From Litoreibacter sp. (GTDB lineage Bacteria; Pseudomonadota; Alphaproteobacteria; Rhodobacterales; Rhodobacteraceae), in NCBI GenBank assembly GCA_026710325.1, contig JAPORH010000157.1, positions 1 to 32,730 on the forward strand: DNA of 32,730 nt. The letters run 5' to 3'. Positions 15,977 to 24,603 of this stretch are shown piece by piece. The notes beneath the pieces are model-generated. The model was not told where the DNA came from. It saw only the letters and a list, made by a program, of their open reading frames with translations, and did no database searches. Numbering within the stretch: the stretch's first letter is position 1; the number at the start of each line of letters is the position of its first letter. The position numbers and the translations under genes were made by a program.

Positions 15977-16750
15977 ATGAGCGATATCATTCTAGAGACC
16001 AAGGACCTCACTAAGCATTACGGCGGCGTGCATGCACTTGAAGGCGCAAATTTCACGCTGCGCAAAGGCGAGCATGTCGCCATCATGGGGGATAACGGGG
16101 CTGGCAAGTCGACCTTCGTGCGCCAGATTACCGGCGTGGAGCAGCGCACGCGCGGCGACATCATCTTTGATGGCGAACCGGTGCATTTCCAAGGACCGAT
16201 CGAGGCGCGGCGCGCGGGGATCGAGACTGTATTCCAGACCCTCGCTTTGGCTGACGCTTTGGACGTGCCGGACAACCTGTTTTTGGGGCGGGAGATGACC
16301 AAGTGGAACTGGCTCGGGCCGTTCCGTCTTTTGGACTATAAAGGCATGCGGCAGGCCACGATGGACGGGCTGGAGAAAACGGGGGTCAAAATTCCGAACA
16401 TCCGCAACTCGATCCAGAATATGTCTGGCGGGCAGCGGCAATGCGTGGCCATCGCGCGGACCGCGACTTTTGCGTCCAAGCTAACGATCATGGATGAGCC
16501 GACCGCTGCCTTGGGCGTGCAGGAAACCGCACAGGTGGAGAACATTATCCGCGGGTTGAAAGAGGCCGGGGAACCGCTGATCCTCGTCTCCCACAATATG
16601 CGTCAGGTGTTTGATCTGGTGGACCGGATCGTCGTTTTCCGCCGCGGTCGTATCTGCGCTGATCTGAAAAAAGAGGAGACTGACGGACAGGACGTCGTCG
16701 CCTACATCACCGGCGCCAAAACCGGCGCAGGCTTTGAGGAGGCGCTTTAG
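15977..16750 (+). CDS. ABC transporter ATP-binding protein, single nucleotide-binding domain (FrcA-like)
   Basis: This 257-residue ATPase energises the transporter. Walker A GDNGAGKST is at about residues 38-46, the signature MSGGQRQ at 149-155, Walker B KLTIMDEPTAAL from 168, and the switch His206 in LVSHN. It has only one nucleotide-binding domain, unlike the double-domain RbsA type, so it should work as a homodimer in the manner of FrcA. A GTG at 15962 gives a longer frame, but the ATG at 15977 has GGGAGG six bases upstream and is preferred. The stop is immediately followed by the GTG of iolG. Confidence 0.93.
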   Translation: MSDIILETKDLTKHYGGVHALEGANFTLRKGEHVAIMGDNGAGKSTFVRQITGVEQRTRGDIIFDGEPVHFQGPIEARRAGIETVFQTLALADALDVPDNLFLGREMTKWNWLGPFRLLDYKGMRQATMDGLEKTGVKIPNIRNSIQNMSGGQRQCVAIARTATFASKLTIMDEPTAALGVQETAQVENIIRGLKEAGEPLILVSHNMRQVFDLVDRIVVFRRGRICADLKKEETDGQDVVAYITGAKTGAGFEEAL

Positions 16751-17749
16751 GTGGTCAGATTTGGTGTTCTTGGAGCGGGCCGTATTGGGCAGGTGCATGC
16801 GCAGGCGATTGCGTCAGTAAAGGGGGCGTCTTTCGTGGCTTTGGCGGAGCCAGTCGAGGCGGTCGCGAAACAAGTTGCCGATGAGTATGGTTGCGATCTG
16901 CGCAGCATTGATGAAATCGCCGGGTCGGATGACATTGATGCCGTGGTAATCTGCACCCCGACCGACACGCATGCCGATCTGATCGAACAGTTTTGCAAGG
17001 CGGGCAAAGCGGTCTTCTGCGAGAAACCGATCGATCTGGATATCGGCCGCGTTCGGGCCTGTTTGAAGGTCGTCGAGGAAACTGACGGCACCCTGATGTT
17101 AGGTTTCCAAAGACGGTTTGATCCGGACTTCAACGCGCTGCGCAAGGCGATTGATGAAGGTCGCATTGGGGAGGTGGAAATGGTCACGCTCACTTCGCGG
17201 GACCCAGGCGCGCCCCCACTGGACTATATCGACCGTTCCGGTGGAATTTTTCGCGACATGACCATTCACGACTTTGATGTCGCCCGTTGGATGCTGGGGG
17301 AGGAGGTCGAAACCGTTTACGCTTCTGCCTCCGTCCTGACCGATCCGGCTATCGGCGACCATGGCGACTATGACAGTGCCAATGTCACGATGCGCACCGC
17401 GACGGGGAAACACTGCACGATCACAAATAGCCGCCGCGCGACCTACGGCTATGACCAGCGGATTGAGGTGCACGGCTCGACAGGCTCTGTTTCAGCGGAA
17501 AACACGCTTGAAGCCAACATCACCGTGGCCGACGCCAATGGCTATCAGCGCCCGCCGACGCTGGATTTTTTCATGACGCGATACACGGCCGCTTATGCGA
17601 ACGAGATTGCGGCATTTGTCCGCTCCGTGGCAGATGGCGCTGCGCCGCCCACGACGGGGGAGGACGGCTTGCGCGCGCTCGCGATGGCGGAAGCCGCACT
17701 TTTGTCGATCAAGGAGAAGCGCGAGGTGCGCCTTGATGAAATCCTGTGA
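16751..17749 (+). CDS. iolG: Inositol 2-dehydrogenase
   Basis: This 332-residue Gfo/Idh/MocA-family enzyme oxidises myo-inositol to 2-keto-myo-inositol with NAD. The Rossmann loop GVLGAGRIGQVHA is at the N-terminus. The catalytic Lys is in CEKPIDLD (Lys92), and the Asp and His of the active site are in GGIFRDMTIHDFD (Asp169, His173). GFQRRFDPDF and TNSRRATYGYDQR are characteristic of IolG within this large family. The GTG start follows directly on the ATPase stop. The TGA overlaps the next gene by four bases (GTGA), so the operon is tightly coupled. Confidence 0.9.
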   Translation: MVRFGVLGAGRIGQVHAQAIASVKGASFVALAEPVEAVAKQVADEYGCDLRSIDEIAGSDDIDAVVICTPTDTHADLIEQFCKAGKAVFCEKPIDLDIGRVRACLKVVEETDGTLMLGFQRRFDPDFNALRKAIDEGRIGEVEMVTLTSRDPGAPPLDYIDRSGGIFRDMTIHDFDVARWMLGEEVETVYASASVLTDPAIGDHGDYDSANVTMRTATGKHCTITNSRRATYGYDQRIEVHGSTGSVSAENTLEANITVADANGYQRPPTLDFFMTRYTAAYANEIAAFVRSVADGAAPPTTGEDGLRALAMAEAALLSIKEKREVRLDEIL

Positions 17750-17949
17750 AGGGTTTCGACTTCGATCACCCGTTTTTTGATCCGCTTTGGCGGCGGGTGG
17801 TCACATTTGGGGTGTGTTTCGGGTGGGGCCTGTTTGAGTTCGCAACCGGTCACCCGTTTTGGGGTGCAGTGTTCTGGGGCTTAGGCGGTTGGGCTGGGTA
17901 CCATTTCTTCGTCAAGAACCTGGACCGGGAAGGCTCTGACGAAGGCTAG
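17746..17949 (+). CDS. Small inner-membrane protein at the end of the inositol transport operon
   Basis: This 67-residue protein has two hydrophobic aromatic-rich segments (about residues 16-33 and 36-56) flanked by charged ends, including a C-terminal NLDREGSDEG. The GTG start overlaps the iolG stop (GTGA), so translation is coupled. I know of no assigned function. The position suggests a helper of the transporter or dehydrogenase. It ends in a four-base CTAG overlap with the convergent aldolase gene. Confidence 0.8.
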   Translation: MKGFDFDHPFFDPLWRRVVTFGVCFGWGLFEFATGHPFWGAVFWGLGGWAGYHFFVKNLDREGSDEG

Positions 17950-18770
17950 CGTAATCCGTCAAGCACCTTTCGGGCTGCCGCGACCATCGGGGCATGCGTG
18001 TCTTTCAGGATTTGAACCCGGTCAAAGCGCGTCTCGTCTTTCGAGATGCTGTCGCGCAATGCGGCGCCAAAGGCCATGCGCAACTCGGTGCCGATATTGA
18101 ATTTGCAAATGGTCGACCCATTTGCCAGCGCCTTCCGCTGTGCCAGTGGCACACCGGAGCCGCCATGGATCACCAGCGGCACATTGGTGACGGCTTCAAT
18201 GGCGCGAATGCGCTCTTCATACAAACCATCGCCGGCGTCTTCTTGAAGGTGGACGTTGCCGACTGAGATCGCCATGGCGTCAACGCCGGTCTCCTTCGCG
18301 AAGATCGCGGCCTCGTCAGGGTCTGTTCCTGCCGAATTCTCGCCATTGGCGTAGCCGACAAAGCCAATTTCCCCTTCGCAGGAGATGCCCGCCTTATGCG
18401 CCATTTCGGCAATCGCTGCGGTTTGGTCGATATTTTGTTGAAGCGGCAGGCGCGAGCCGTCGAACATGAGCGACGTAAAGCCACTCTCTAGCGCTTCTTG
18501 GCACTCCTGAAACGTATAGCCGTGATCAAGGTGAGCCACGACGGGTACGCTGACTTCGTCGGCCAAATACCGGAACATCTTGCCGAGGATCGGTAGTGGC
18601 GTGTGCTCCCGGCATCCAGGTCCTGCTTGCAAGATCACCGGGCAGCCCTCTTCTTCAGCGGCAAAGGCGTAGGCCCGCATATCTTCCCAACCGAGGCACA
18701 CCAACCCGCCGACCGCATAGCCGTCCCTTAAGGCAGGTTGGAGGACCTCCGCGAGTGTCGCCAGTGTCAC
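17946..18770 (-). CDS. iolJ: Class II aldolase, 6-phospho-5-dehydro-2-deoxy-D-gluconate aldolase
   Basis: This 274-residue class II fructose-bisphosphate-aldolase-family protein carries the zinc site and active-site pieces in order: VAHLDHG (Asp82, His83), GEIGFVG (Glu134), VGNVHL (His174) and VIHGGSGVP (His202). In inositol breakdown this enzyme cleaves phosphorylated 5-dehydro-2-deoxygluconate into malonate semialdehyde and dihydroxyacetone phosphate. Placement directly after iolB (four-base overlap) supports that role over fructose- or tagatose-bisphosphate cleavage. It is the last gene of the iolD-C-B-J operon. Confidence 0.86.
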   Translation of the reverse strand: MTLATLAEVLQPALRDGYAVGGLVCLGWEDMRAYAFAAEEEGCPVILQAGPGCREHTPLPILGKMFRYLADEVSVPVVAHLDHGYTFQECQEALESGFTSLMFDGSRLPLQQNIDQTAAIAEMAHKAGISCEGEIGFVGYANGENSAGTDPDEAAIFAKETGVDAMAISVGNVHLQEDAGDGLYEERIRAIEAVTNVPLVIHGGSGVPLAQRKALANGSTICKFNIGTELRMAFGAALRDSISKDETRFDRVQILKDTHAPMVAAARKVLDGLR

Positions 18771-19609
18771 TTGAACTTCGCGATCATGTCTTTGATGCCG
18801 GGGATCGTTTCCAGCTGATCGGCATGAGAGGGCTGGAAATACTGAACGAGGCTGCGTTGTGACAAACCGCCGAGGATCGTGAAGTAATACATCTCATAGC
18901 CCGGCAGCACCGCGCAGGGGTGATAGCCGCTGTCGAGGCAGATCGTGGAGCCGTCAACAATATGATAGGCGTCACCCGGTTTGCCATCCTGACGCTGCAG
19001 CATCTGCACGCCCGAGCCGTGGTCCGGCTTGAAGCGGAAATTATAGGTCTCATCATGCCGCGTTTCGATCGGCAGGCGGTCCGTGTCATGCTTGTGGCTT
19101 GGGAAACCAGACCAGCCACCGGCGCCGACTGTGAACAGCTCGCTGACGAGCAAACGGCCCACCTTGTCATGGTATTTCGTACCGAGGATATGCTTGATTT
19201 TGCGATGCGTTTTGGTGTCGTCGGAGCCGTATTGCACGAGGTCGAGCTCGTCAGCGCGAACGGCAAAAGGCTCCAGCGTCTCGTCATATTTGGCGCCCGC
19301 GATGAACACTTCTGTGTCGTCGGAGGTGCAAACAAATGTCGTCTTGGCTGCGGTCGGTACGTAAACACCCTCCGGCTCCCCGCCCCAGACATCACCGACG
19401 CGACCGCCGATATCTTCTGCCTTGAACCCTTCAACCTCGACATCAACGCTACCAGTCGCAGGCACGATGCACGTTTCAAAGCCCGGCACGTGGTATTCAA
19501 ACGCGTCGCCTTTTTTCAGCTTTACGATGTTGAAGTAGTTTAGTGGGACCGTCGGGTCGTCCACATCCACGATAGGTTTGTTCTGATTGTCGTAAGGGGC
19601 GATATGCAT
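18767..19609 (-). CDS. iolB: 5-deoxy-glucuronate isomerase
   Basis: This 280-residue bicupin-type protein converts 5-deoxy-D-glucuronate, the product of IolD, into 5-dehydro-2-deoxygluconate. The metal-binding signature is in GWSGFPSHKHD (His172, His174), HDETYNFRF (Glu187) and SGYHPC (His230), the pattern seen in IolB. It lies 10 bases after iolC and overlaps iolJ by four bases. Length and motifs are normal. Confidence 0.95.
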   Translation of the reverse strand: MHIAPYDNQNKPIVDVDDPTVPLNYFNIVKLKKGDAFEYHVPGFETCIVPATGSVDVEVEGFKAEDIGGRVGDVWGGEPEGVYVPTAAKTTFVCTSDDTEVFIAGAKYDETLEPFAVRADELDLVQYGSDDTKTHRKIKHILGTKYHDKVGRLLVSELFTVGAGGWSGFPSHKHDTDRLPIETRHDETYNFRFKPDHGSGVQMLQRQDGKPGDAYHIVDGSTICLDSGYHPCAVLPGYEMYYFTILGGLSQRSLVQYFQPSHADQLETIPGIKDMIAKFK

Positions 19610-19619
19610 GGTGATCCTC

Positions 19620-20609
19620 TCAGGTGGCGGTTGGGCCGGGATGGGTTGTCAAAAACGTCTCTAGTTCGGCCAAATCGGGCAAAGCAGGCGCGCACCCCGG
19701 TTTGCCGACAACAATGGCCGCGCAGGCAGAGCCGCGATGGATGGCGTCTTTCAGATCAAAACCAGCGGCGATGGCGGCCATTAAACCGGCCATGAAACTG
19801 TCGCCCGCGCCTGTGGGTTTCAAAGCATCGACTTTGTAAATGCCTGTTGTGATCACATCACCGCCCGCATAAGTGACCGCGCCTTTTTCGCCCATCTTGT
19901 AGATGACGATGGACGCGGAGCTTTCAGCAAGCGCTTGCGCCTTGGCTTGGCCCTTCGCGATGTCGCCCGCCATGAATCCAAATTCTTCATCATTGCCGAC
20001 GATCATGTTTGCCATCTCGCCCGCGCGGCTCAGAACATCTTCCGCCACTTGTGGAGAAGGCCAAGAATAGGGTCTGTAATCGATGTCAAAAATGATTGGA
20101 AGGCCCGCCTCCCGCGCCAGTTTAAACGCGCGAAAGGCGGCGCTGCGGGATGGCTCCGCCGCAAAAACGGTGCCCGCTGTGATCAACGCGCCATAGCTCG
20201 CGTAATCCAAAGCCTCAACGTCATCGGTGCTCATCTGAAAATCGGCTGCGCCATTACGATAGATCACCGTCTGGTGGTCTTCGACGCGTGTTTCATAAAC
20301 GGCGAGGGAATTGCGGTACTCGCCGCCCACAGGGCGCACGTGCTGATGGCCAACGCCATAGTGTTCCAGCTGGTTCACGCAATAGCGTCCAACGCTATCG
20401 TCAGAAACGCAGGTCACCAGATCGGCTTTGCCGCCGAACCTACAAATCCCAGCCGCCGTATTAGCGGCAGAACCGCCGAGCCCGGAACGAAACTCGGTCG
20501 CCTCCTCGGTCTTTGTACCTGCCGGGTGGGGGAAGAAATCCATGCCCGCGCGCCCGATCACGAGGAAGTTGTTTTGCCTTATGCCGTTGAGTAACACGGA
20601 CATGCTCAC
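19620..20609 (-). CDS. iolC: 5-dehydro-2-deoxygluconokinase
   Basis: This 329-residue PfkB-family kinase phosphorylates 5-dehydro-2-deoxygluconate. The family signatures are SGLGGSAANTAAGICRFGG near residues 42-60 and KPTGAGDSFMAGLM at 264-277, with Asp270 as catalytic base. The GTG start overlaps the iolD stop (GTGA). An ATG two codons further in (20603) is equally possible. It is single-domain, without the C-terminal extension found in some rhizobial IolC proteins, which fits with a separate IolJ aldolase in the same operon. Confidence 0.93.
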   Translation of the reverse strand: MSMSVLLNGIRQNNFLVIGRAGMDFFPHPAGTKTEEATEFRSGLGGSAANTAAGICRFGGKADLVTCVSDDSVGRYCVNQLEHYGVGHQHVRPVGGEYRNSLAVYETRVEDHQTVIYRNGAADFQMSTDDVEALDYASYGALITAGTVFAAEPSRSAAFRAFKLAREAGLPIIFDIDYRPYSWPSPQVAEDVLSRAGEMANMIVGNDEEFGFMAGDIAKGQAKAQALAESSASIVIYKMGEKGAVTYAGGDVITTGIYKVDALKPTGAGDSFMAGLMAAIAAGFDLKDAIHRGSACAAIVVGKPGCAPALPDLAELETFLTTHPGPTAT

Positions 20610-22477
20610 ACGCCTTTCCGCTGTTTCGACCGGCTGCTTTCCCAGTCTTCATGCGCGGCTTTGACCTTCGGGTTATCGGTGACGTGAGGCGTGCCGACCT
20701 CCCACCACGTATGCCCTTCATTGGTCCAGCCTTCATATGCATCGACTTTCATGACGATGACTGATGTTTTGTCGGCTGCCTTGGCACGCTTAAACGCCTC
20801 ACCCAATTCCGCTGGGTTAGACACGGTTTCTGCTTCTGCCCCCATCGACCGCGCATGCGCCTCGAAGTCCACCGCGAAGGCTTCGGGCACCGTTGGCGTA
20901 TCAGCGAAAAGATTGTTGAAGCTCTCGTTGCCGGTGTTGTTTTGAAGTTTGTTGATCACTGCGAACCCGCCATTGTCGAGCACCAGAATGATCAGCTTCT
21001 TGCGGGTTAGGACCGAGCTGTAGATGTCGGAATTCATCAGCAGGTAGGAGCCATCGCCGCAAAAGACGATTGTGTCTTGATCCGGCTCGACTTCAGATTG
21101 CGCAATGCGCGCGCCCCAGCCCCCGGCAATTTCATAGCCCATGCAGGAGAAGCCGAATTCGACGTCGACCGTGCCGATATCGAGAGTCCGCCAATTCGCG
21201 GTGACCTCCGCCGGAAGTCCGCCAGCAGCAGCCACAACGCGGTCACGCGGCGCGCAAAGAGCGTTCACAACGCCAATCGCCTGCGCGTAAGAATTTGGTC
21301 TGTTTCCGGGGGCTACGTTCTTTGCGACATAAGCGTCCCATGTTTGCCGTTCCGCCTGCGCATGTGTCGTCCAGCTTTCGGGCGCTTTGTAATCGCCTAT
21401 CTTTTTTTCCAGAGCCAACAGACCGAGTTTCGCGTCACCCACAATCGGGAGGGAGCGATGTTTGCCCGCGTCATGCCTCCCTGCGTTGAGGGAGATGATC
21501 TGCGCATCCTTGGCAAAGGCGGTCCAAGATCCGGTTGTGAAATCCTGCAAGCGGCAGCCGACGGAGAGGATCACGTCTGCCTCTTCGGCAATTGTGTTTG
21601 CGGAATTCGAACCTGTCACGCCGACAGGGCCGATATTGAGGTCGTGTTCGTTAGTCAGATTGGCACGACCTGCAATAGTTTCGATGACTGGAATCTGGTG
21701 GGCCTCAGCGAAGGCAGTCAGTTCCGCCACCGCCTTTGAATACTGAACGCCGCCACCCGCGATGATAACCGGGCGCTTGGCGGTTTTCAAAAGCGCAGAT
21801 GCCTCTTTCACTTCGCGCGTGTCGGGTGCTTGTCTGCGGATGCGGTGCAGTTTCTCCTCGAACATCTCAACCGGGTAATCATAGGCCCAGCCCTGTACGT
21901 CTTGTGGGAGGCCGATAAAGGCCGGGCCGCAGTCTGCCGGGTCCAGCATCGTAGCGATTGCGGCGGGTAAAGACTGGATGATCTGCGCCGGATGGGTGAT
22001 CCGGTCCCAATAACGGCTGACGGCTTTAAACGCGTCATTCACGCCAAAGGTCGGATTGTTGAAATGTTCCAACTGTTGCAGCACCGGGTCGGGGAGGCGC
22101 GTCAGAAACGTGTCACCGCAAAGCATCAGCATGGGCAAACGATTCGCATGTGCGAGCGCCGCAGAGGTCAAAAGGTTGGCCGTGCCCGGCCCGGCAGAGG
22201 CGGTACAGAACATGAAGCGCTGGCGTAGATGGTATTTCGCGTAAGCCGCGGCGGCAAAGCCCATGCTTTGCTCATTTTGACCGCGATAAAGCGGCAGAGC
22301 ATCCTTGTGATCGAAAAGCGCCTCGCCCAGGCAAGTCACGTTGCCATGGCCAAAAATGCCGAAACCGCCACCGCAAAGACGGGTCTTCTCGCCATCGATT
22401 TCGATGTACTGCGCCGCGAGGTAACGAGTGATGGCCTGTGCGACTGTTAGGCGAACTGTGTCTGCACTATGGTTCAT
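20606..22477 (-). CDS. iolD: 3D-(3,5/4)-trihydroxycyclohexane-1,2-dione acylhydrolase (ring-opening)
   Basis: This 623-residue thiamine-diphosphate enzyme opens the ring of diketo-inositol to 5-deoxy-D-glucuronate. The cofactor-activating Glu69 lies in RGQNEQ, and the ThDP/Mg motif runs from GDGS (474-477) to the Asn of DNGG (502). ASAGPGTANLLTSAALAH is the usual domain signature. It is the first gene of the iolD-C-B-J operon, with GGGAG about eight bases before the ATG. The 120-base gap to the divergent operon holds the palindromic operator at 22557 and a weaker copy at 22503. Confidence 0.96.
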   Translation of the reverse strand: MNHSADTVRLTVAQAITRYLAAQYIEIDGEKTRLCGGGFGIFGHGNVTCLGEALFDHKDALPLYRGQNEQSMGFAAAAYAKYHLRQRFMFCTASAGPGTANLLTSAALAHANRLPMLMLCGDTFLTRLPDPVLQQLEHFNNPTFGVNDAFKAVSRYWDRITHPAQIIQSLPAAIATMLDPADCGPAFIGLPQDVQGWAYDYPVEMFEEKLHRIRRQAPDTREVKEASALLKTAKRPVIIAGGGVQYSKAVAELTAFAEAHQIPVIETIAGRANLTNEHDLNIGPVGVTGSNSANTIAEEADVILSVGCRLQDFTTGSWTAFAKDAQIISLNAGRHDAGKHRSLPIVGDAKLGLLALEKKIGDYKAPESWTTHAQAERQTWDAYVAKNVAPGNRPNSYAQAIGVVNALCAPRDRVVAAAGGLPAEVTANWRTLDIGTVDVEFGFSCMGYEIAGGWGARIAQSEVEPDQDTIVFCGDGSYLLMNSDIYSSVLTRKKLIILVLDNGGFAVINKLQNNTGNESFNNLFADTPTVPEAFAVDFEAHARSMGAEAETVSNPAELGEAFKRAKAADKTSVIVMKVDAYEGWTNEGHTWWEVGTPHVTDNPKVKAAHEDWESSRSKQRKGV

Positions 22478-22502
22478 ACAAGAGCTCCCTTCGGCATTAC
22501 TT

Positions 22503-22574
22503 TTTGCAATCGGCTGCGTGCCCTATTGACCTTTATGTTGTCGACAGGATAGCTGTTTTGCAACCGGTTGCAAA
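22503..22574. promoter_or_regulatory. Divergent iol promoter with strong and weak LacI-type operators
   Basis: TTTGCAACCGGTTGCAAA at 22557-22574 is a perfect 18-base palindrome with a central CG, typical of LacI-family operators. A degenerate copy at 22503-22520 (TTTGCAATCGGCTGCGTG) matches it at 13 of 18 positions, centre to centre 54 bases away, near five helical turns. Between them TTGACC (22526) could be a -35 element for the plus-strand operon, with a weak -10 near 22549-22555 abutting the operator. The same palindrome recurs at 12816 and 26848. The second LacI-type protein (25805-26800) is the likely binder. Confidence 0.75.
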
Positions 22575-22597
22575 CCGAAATTCAGGGAGGGCTCAAA

Positions 22598-23692
22598 ATG
22601 CCTGAAATTGGCATTGGGATCGTTGGAGGCGGCTATATGGGCAAGGCTCATTCCGTCGCGATGGCCTCTGTCGCGTCCGTCTTTGATACAAAGTTGCGCC
22701 CGCGATTGGAGGTCGTGGCTGCCTCGTCCCCTTCTTCGGCGGAGAAGTATCGCGACAAGTTTGGCTTCCGCCGTGCGGCTGCTGACTGGCGTGATCTCGT
22801 CGCCGACCCGAAGGTTGAGGCCATCGTTATCGCGTCACCGCAATGGACGCATCGCGAGATCGCGGAAGCTGCCTTCGCACGCGGATTGCATGTTCTGTGC
22901 GAAAAGCCCCTTGGTGGTTCGATTGAGGATGGCGAAGCGATGGTTGCAGCGGCCAAAGCCAGCGGTTGTCGAAACATGGTTGGTTTCAACTACATCCGGA
23001 CGCCAGCGACGCAATTTGCACGCAAACTGATTGAAGACGGGCGGATAGGCGAACTTGTATACTTCCGGGGGGAGCATACCGAAGATTTCGACGCTGACCC
23101 CGATGGTCCAGCCACGTGGCGCAGTACCGGGGTTTCCAACGGAAATTTGGGAGACCTCGCGCCGCATATCATCAATGCGGCGCACACCCTGATCGGCCCC
23201 ATCCGATCGCTCATAGCTGAAGCTGAAACAGTCCACAAAACCCGCGGCGAGGTCGAGGTCACAAATGATGATCAGGCGCAAATCATGTGCCGTTTCGACA
23301 ATGGTGTAATGGGTCATTTGTTCTCCAGCCGCGTCGCGACGGGCCGCAAGATGGGCTATGCCTATGAGGTGCATGGCACTAAAGGCGCAATACGGTTCGA
23401 CCAGGAGGATCAAAACGCGATCTGGCTTTATCTGGCCGAAGGGCCGGAAGCGGAACGCGGCTTTCGCAAGGTTCTGACAGGCCCCGCGCATCCTGACTAT
23501 CTGGGCTTTTGCCAAGGGCCCGGGCACGGGACTGGGTACCAAGATCAAATCATAATTGAAGCGAAACACTTCCTTGATTCCATCGCAACTGGAGAGGATG
23601 TCTGGCCGAGTTTTGAGCAAGGTCAATATGTTAACAAAGTGGTCCATGCGGCGCTTGCCTCGAACGAGGCAAAGGCCTGGGTGACCCTATAA
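22598..23692 (+). CDS. Gfo/Idh/MocA-family dehydrogenase of the inositol cluster (second paralogue)
   Basis: This 364-residue protein has the N-terminal Rossmann loop GIVGGGYMGKAHS, the catalytic-lysine motif CEKPLGGS and a C-terminal sugar-binding domain. It is clearly diverged from the IolG at 16751. The longer frame from TTG at 22568 would start inside the operator; ATG 22598, with AGGGAGG upstream, is the real start. It is first in an operon with iolE. Likely substrates are other inositol isomers or inososes; the exact one cannot be read from sequence. Confidence 0.85.
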   Translation: MPEIGIGIVGGGYMGKAHSVAMASVASVFDTKLRPRLEVVAASSPSSAEKYRDKFGFRRAAADWRDLVADPKVEAIVIASPQWTHREIAEAAFARGLHVLCEKPLGGSIEDGEAMVAAAKASGCRNMVGFNYIRTPATQFARKLIEDGRIGELVYFRGEHTEDFDADPDGPATWRSTGVSNGNLGDLAPHIINAAHTLIGPIRSLIAEAETVHKTRGEVEVTNDDQAQIMCRFDNGVMGHLFSSRVATGRKMGYAYEVHGTKGAIRFDQEDQNAIWLYLAEGPEAERGFRKVLTGPAHPDYLGFCQGPGHGTGYQDQIIIEAKHFLDSIATGEDVWPSFEQGQYVNKVVHAALASNEAKAWVTL

Positions 23693-23706
23693 TCGGGAAG
23701 ACAAAG

Positions 23707-24594
23707 ATGATCAGAATTGGCAATGCGCCTTGTTCCTGGGGCGTGGAATTTGCGGATGATGCGCGCAATCCAACTTGGCAGACCGTGCTGAAAGAAAATG
23801 CGGAAGCGGGTTACAAAGGCATCGAGCTTGGCCCGGTAGGATTCATGCCCGAGGACGCGTCAGTCCTTTCTGATGCGTTAGCGGAGCACGACCAAACCCT
23901 GATCGGTGGCGTCGTCTTTCGGGCGTTTCACGATCCGGATCAGTGGGATGACGTGATGGACGGCGCGGTGCGCACTTGCAAGGCGCTGAAATCCCATGGT
24001 GCGGAGCATCTTGTGCTGATCGATTCCATTGCAGCGCAGCGTGCGCCGACCGCTGGTCGGGTCGATGAGGCCGAGCAAATGGGTAAAGAGGAATGGGCCA
24101 CATTCCGCGACAAGATCGCCACCATCGCCAAAATGGGCGCTGAGGAATATGGGCTGACCGTCGGCATCCACGCACATGCTGGTGGCTTCATGGATTTTGA
24201 GCCCGAACTGGAACGGCTTTTGAACGAGGTAGACGAAAGCATCCTAAAAATTTGCTTCGACACAGGGCACCATTCCTATGCGGGCTTCGATCCGGTCGCC
24301 TTCATGCAACGTCATATCGGGCGGATCAGCTATATGCATTTCAAAGATATCGATCCGGTCGTGAAGGCTGAGGTCGTCGCCAACCGAACCGACTTCTACA
24401 AAGCCTGCGGGCAAGGTATTTTTTGCAACTTGGGCGACGGCGATGTCGACTTCCCCGCGGTGCGTCAGGTGCTGCTCGACGCAGGGTTTGAGGGGTGGTG
24501 CACGGTGGAGCAAGACTGTGACCCGCTGCTTGATCCTGACCCTTTAGGTGACGCGAAAAAGAACCGCGCCTACCTGCAATCCATCGGCTTTTGA
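23707..24594 (+). CDS. iolE: Myo-inosose-2 dehydratase
   Basis: This 295-residue TIM-barrel enzyme removes water from 2-keto-myo-inositol to give the diketone used by IolD. The family hallmarks are IGNAPCSWGVEF at the N-terminus, GYKGIELGPVGFMP, VGIHAHAGGFMDFEPELE, CFDTGHHSYAGFDPVAFM and SYMHFKDIDP. These carry the metal-binding Glu, Asp and His residues. It sits between two dehydrogenase paralogues, 14 bases after the first and 9 before the second. Length is normal. Confidence 0.95.
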   Translation: MIRIGNAPCSWGVEFADDARNPTWQTVLKENAEAGYKGIELGPVGFMPEDASVLSDALAEHDQTLIGGVVFRAFHDPDQWDDVMDGAVRTCKALKSHGAEHLVLIDSIAAQRAPTAGRVDEAEQMGKEEWATFRDKIATIAKMGAEEYGLTVGIHAHAGGFMDFEPELERLLNEVDESILKICFDTGHHSYAGFDPVAFMQRHIGRISYMHFKDIDPVVKAEVVANRTDFYKACGQGIFCNLGDGDVDFPAVRQVLLDAGFEGWCTVEQDCDPLLDPDPLGDAKKNRAYLQSIGF

Positions 24595-24603
24595 GGTGCT
24601 GAC

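Noticed and set aside
18920-19543. 207-codon plus-strand frame opposite iolB
   Set aside because: It is the complement of the well-supported iolB gene, with no start signal and no domain resemblance.
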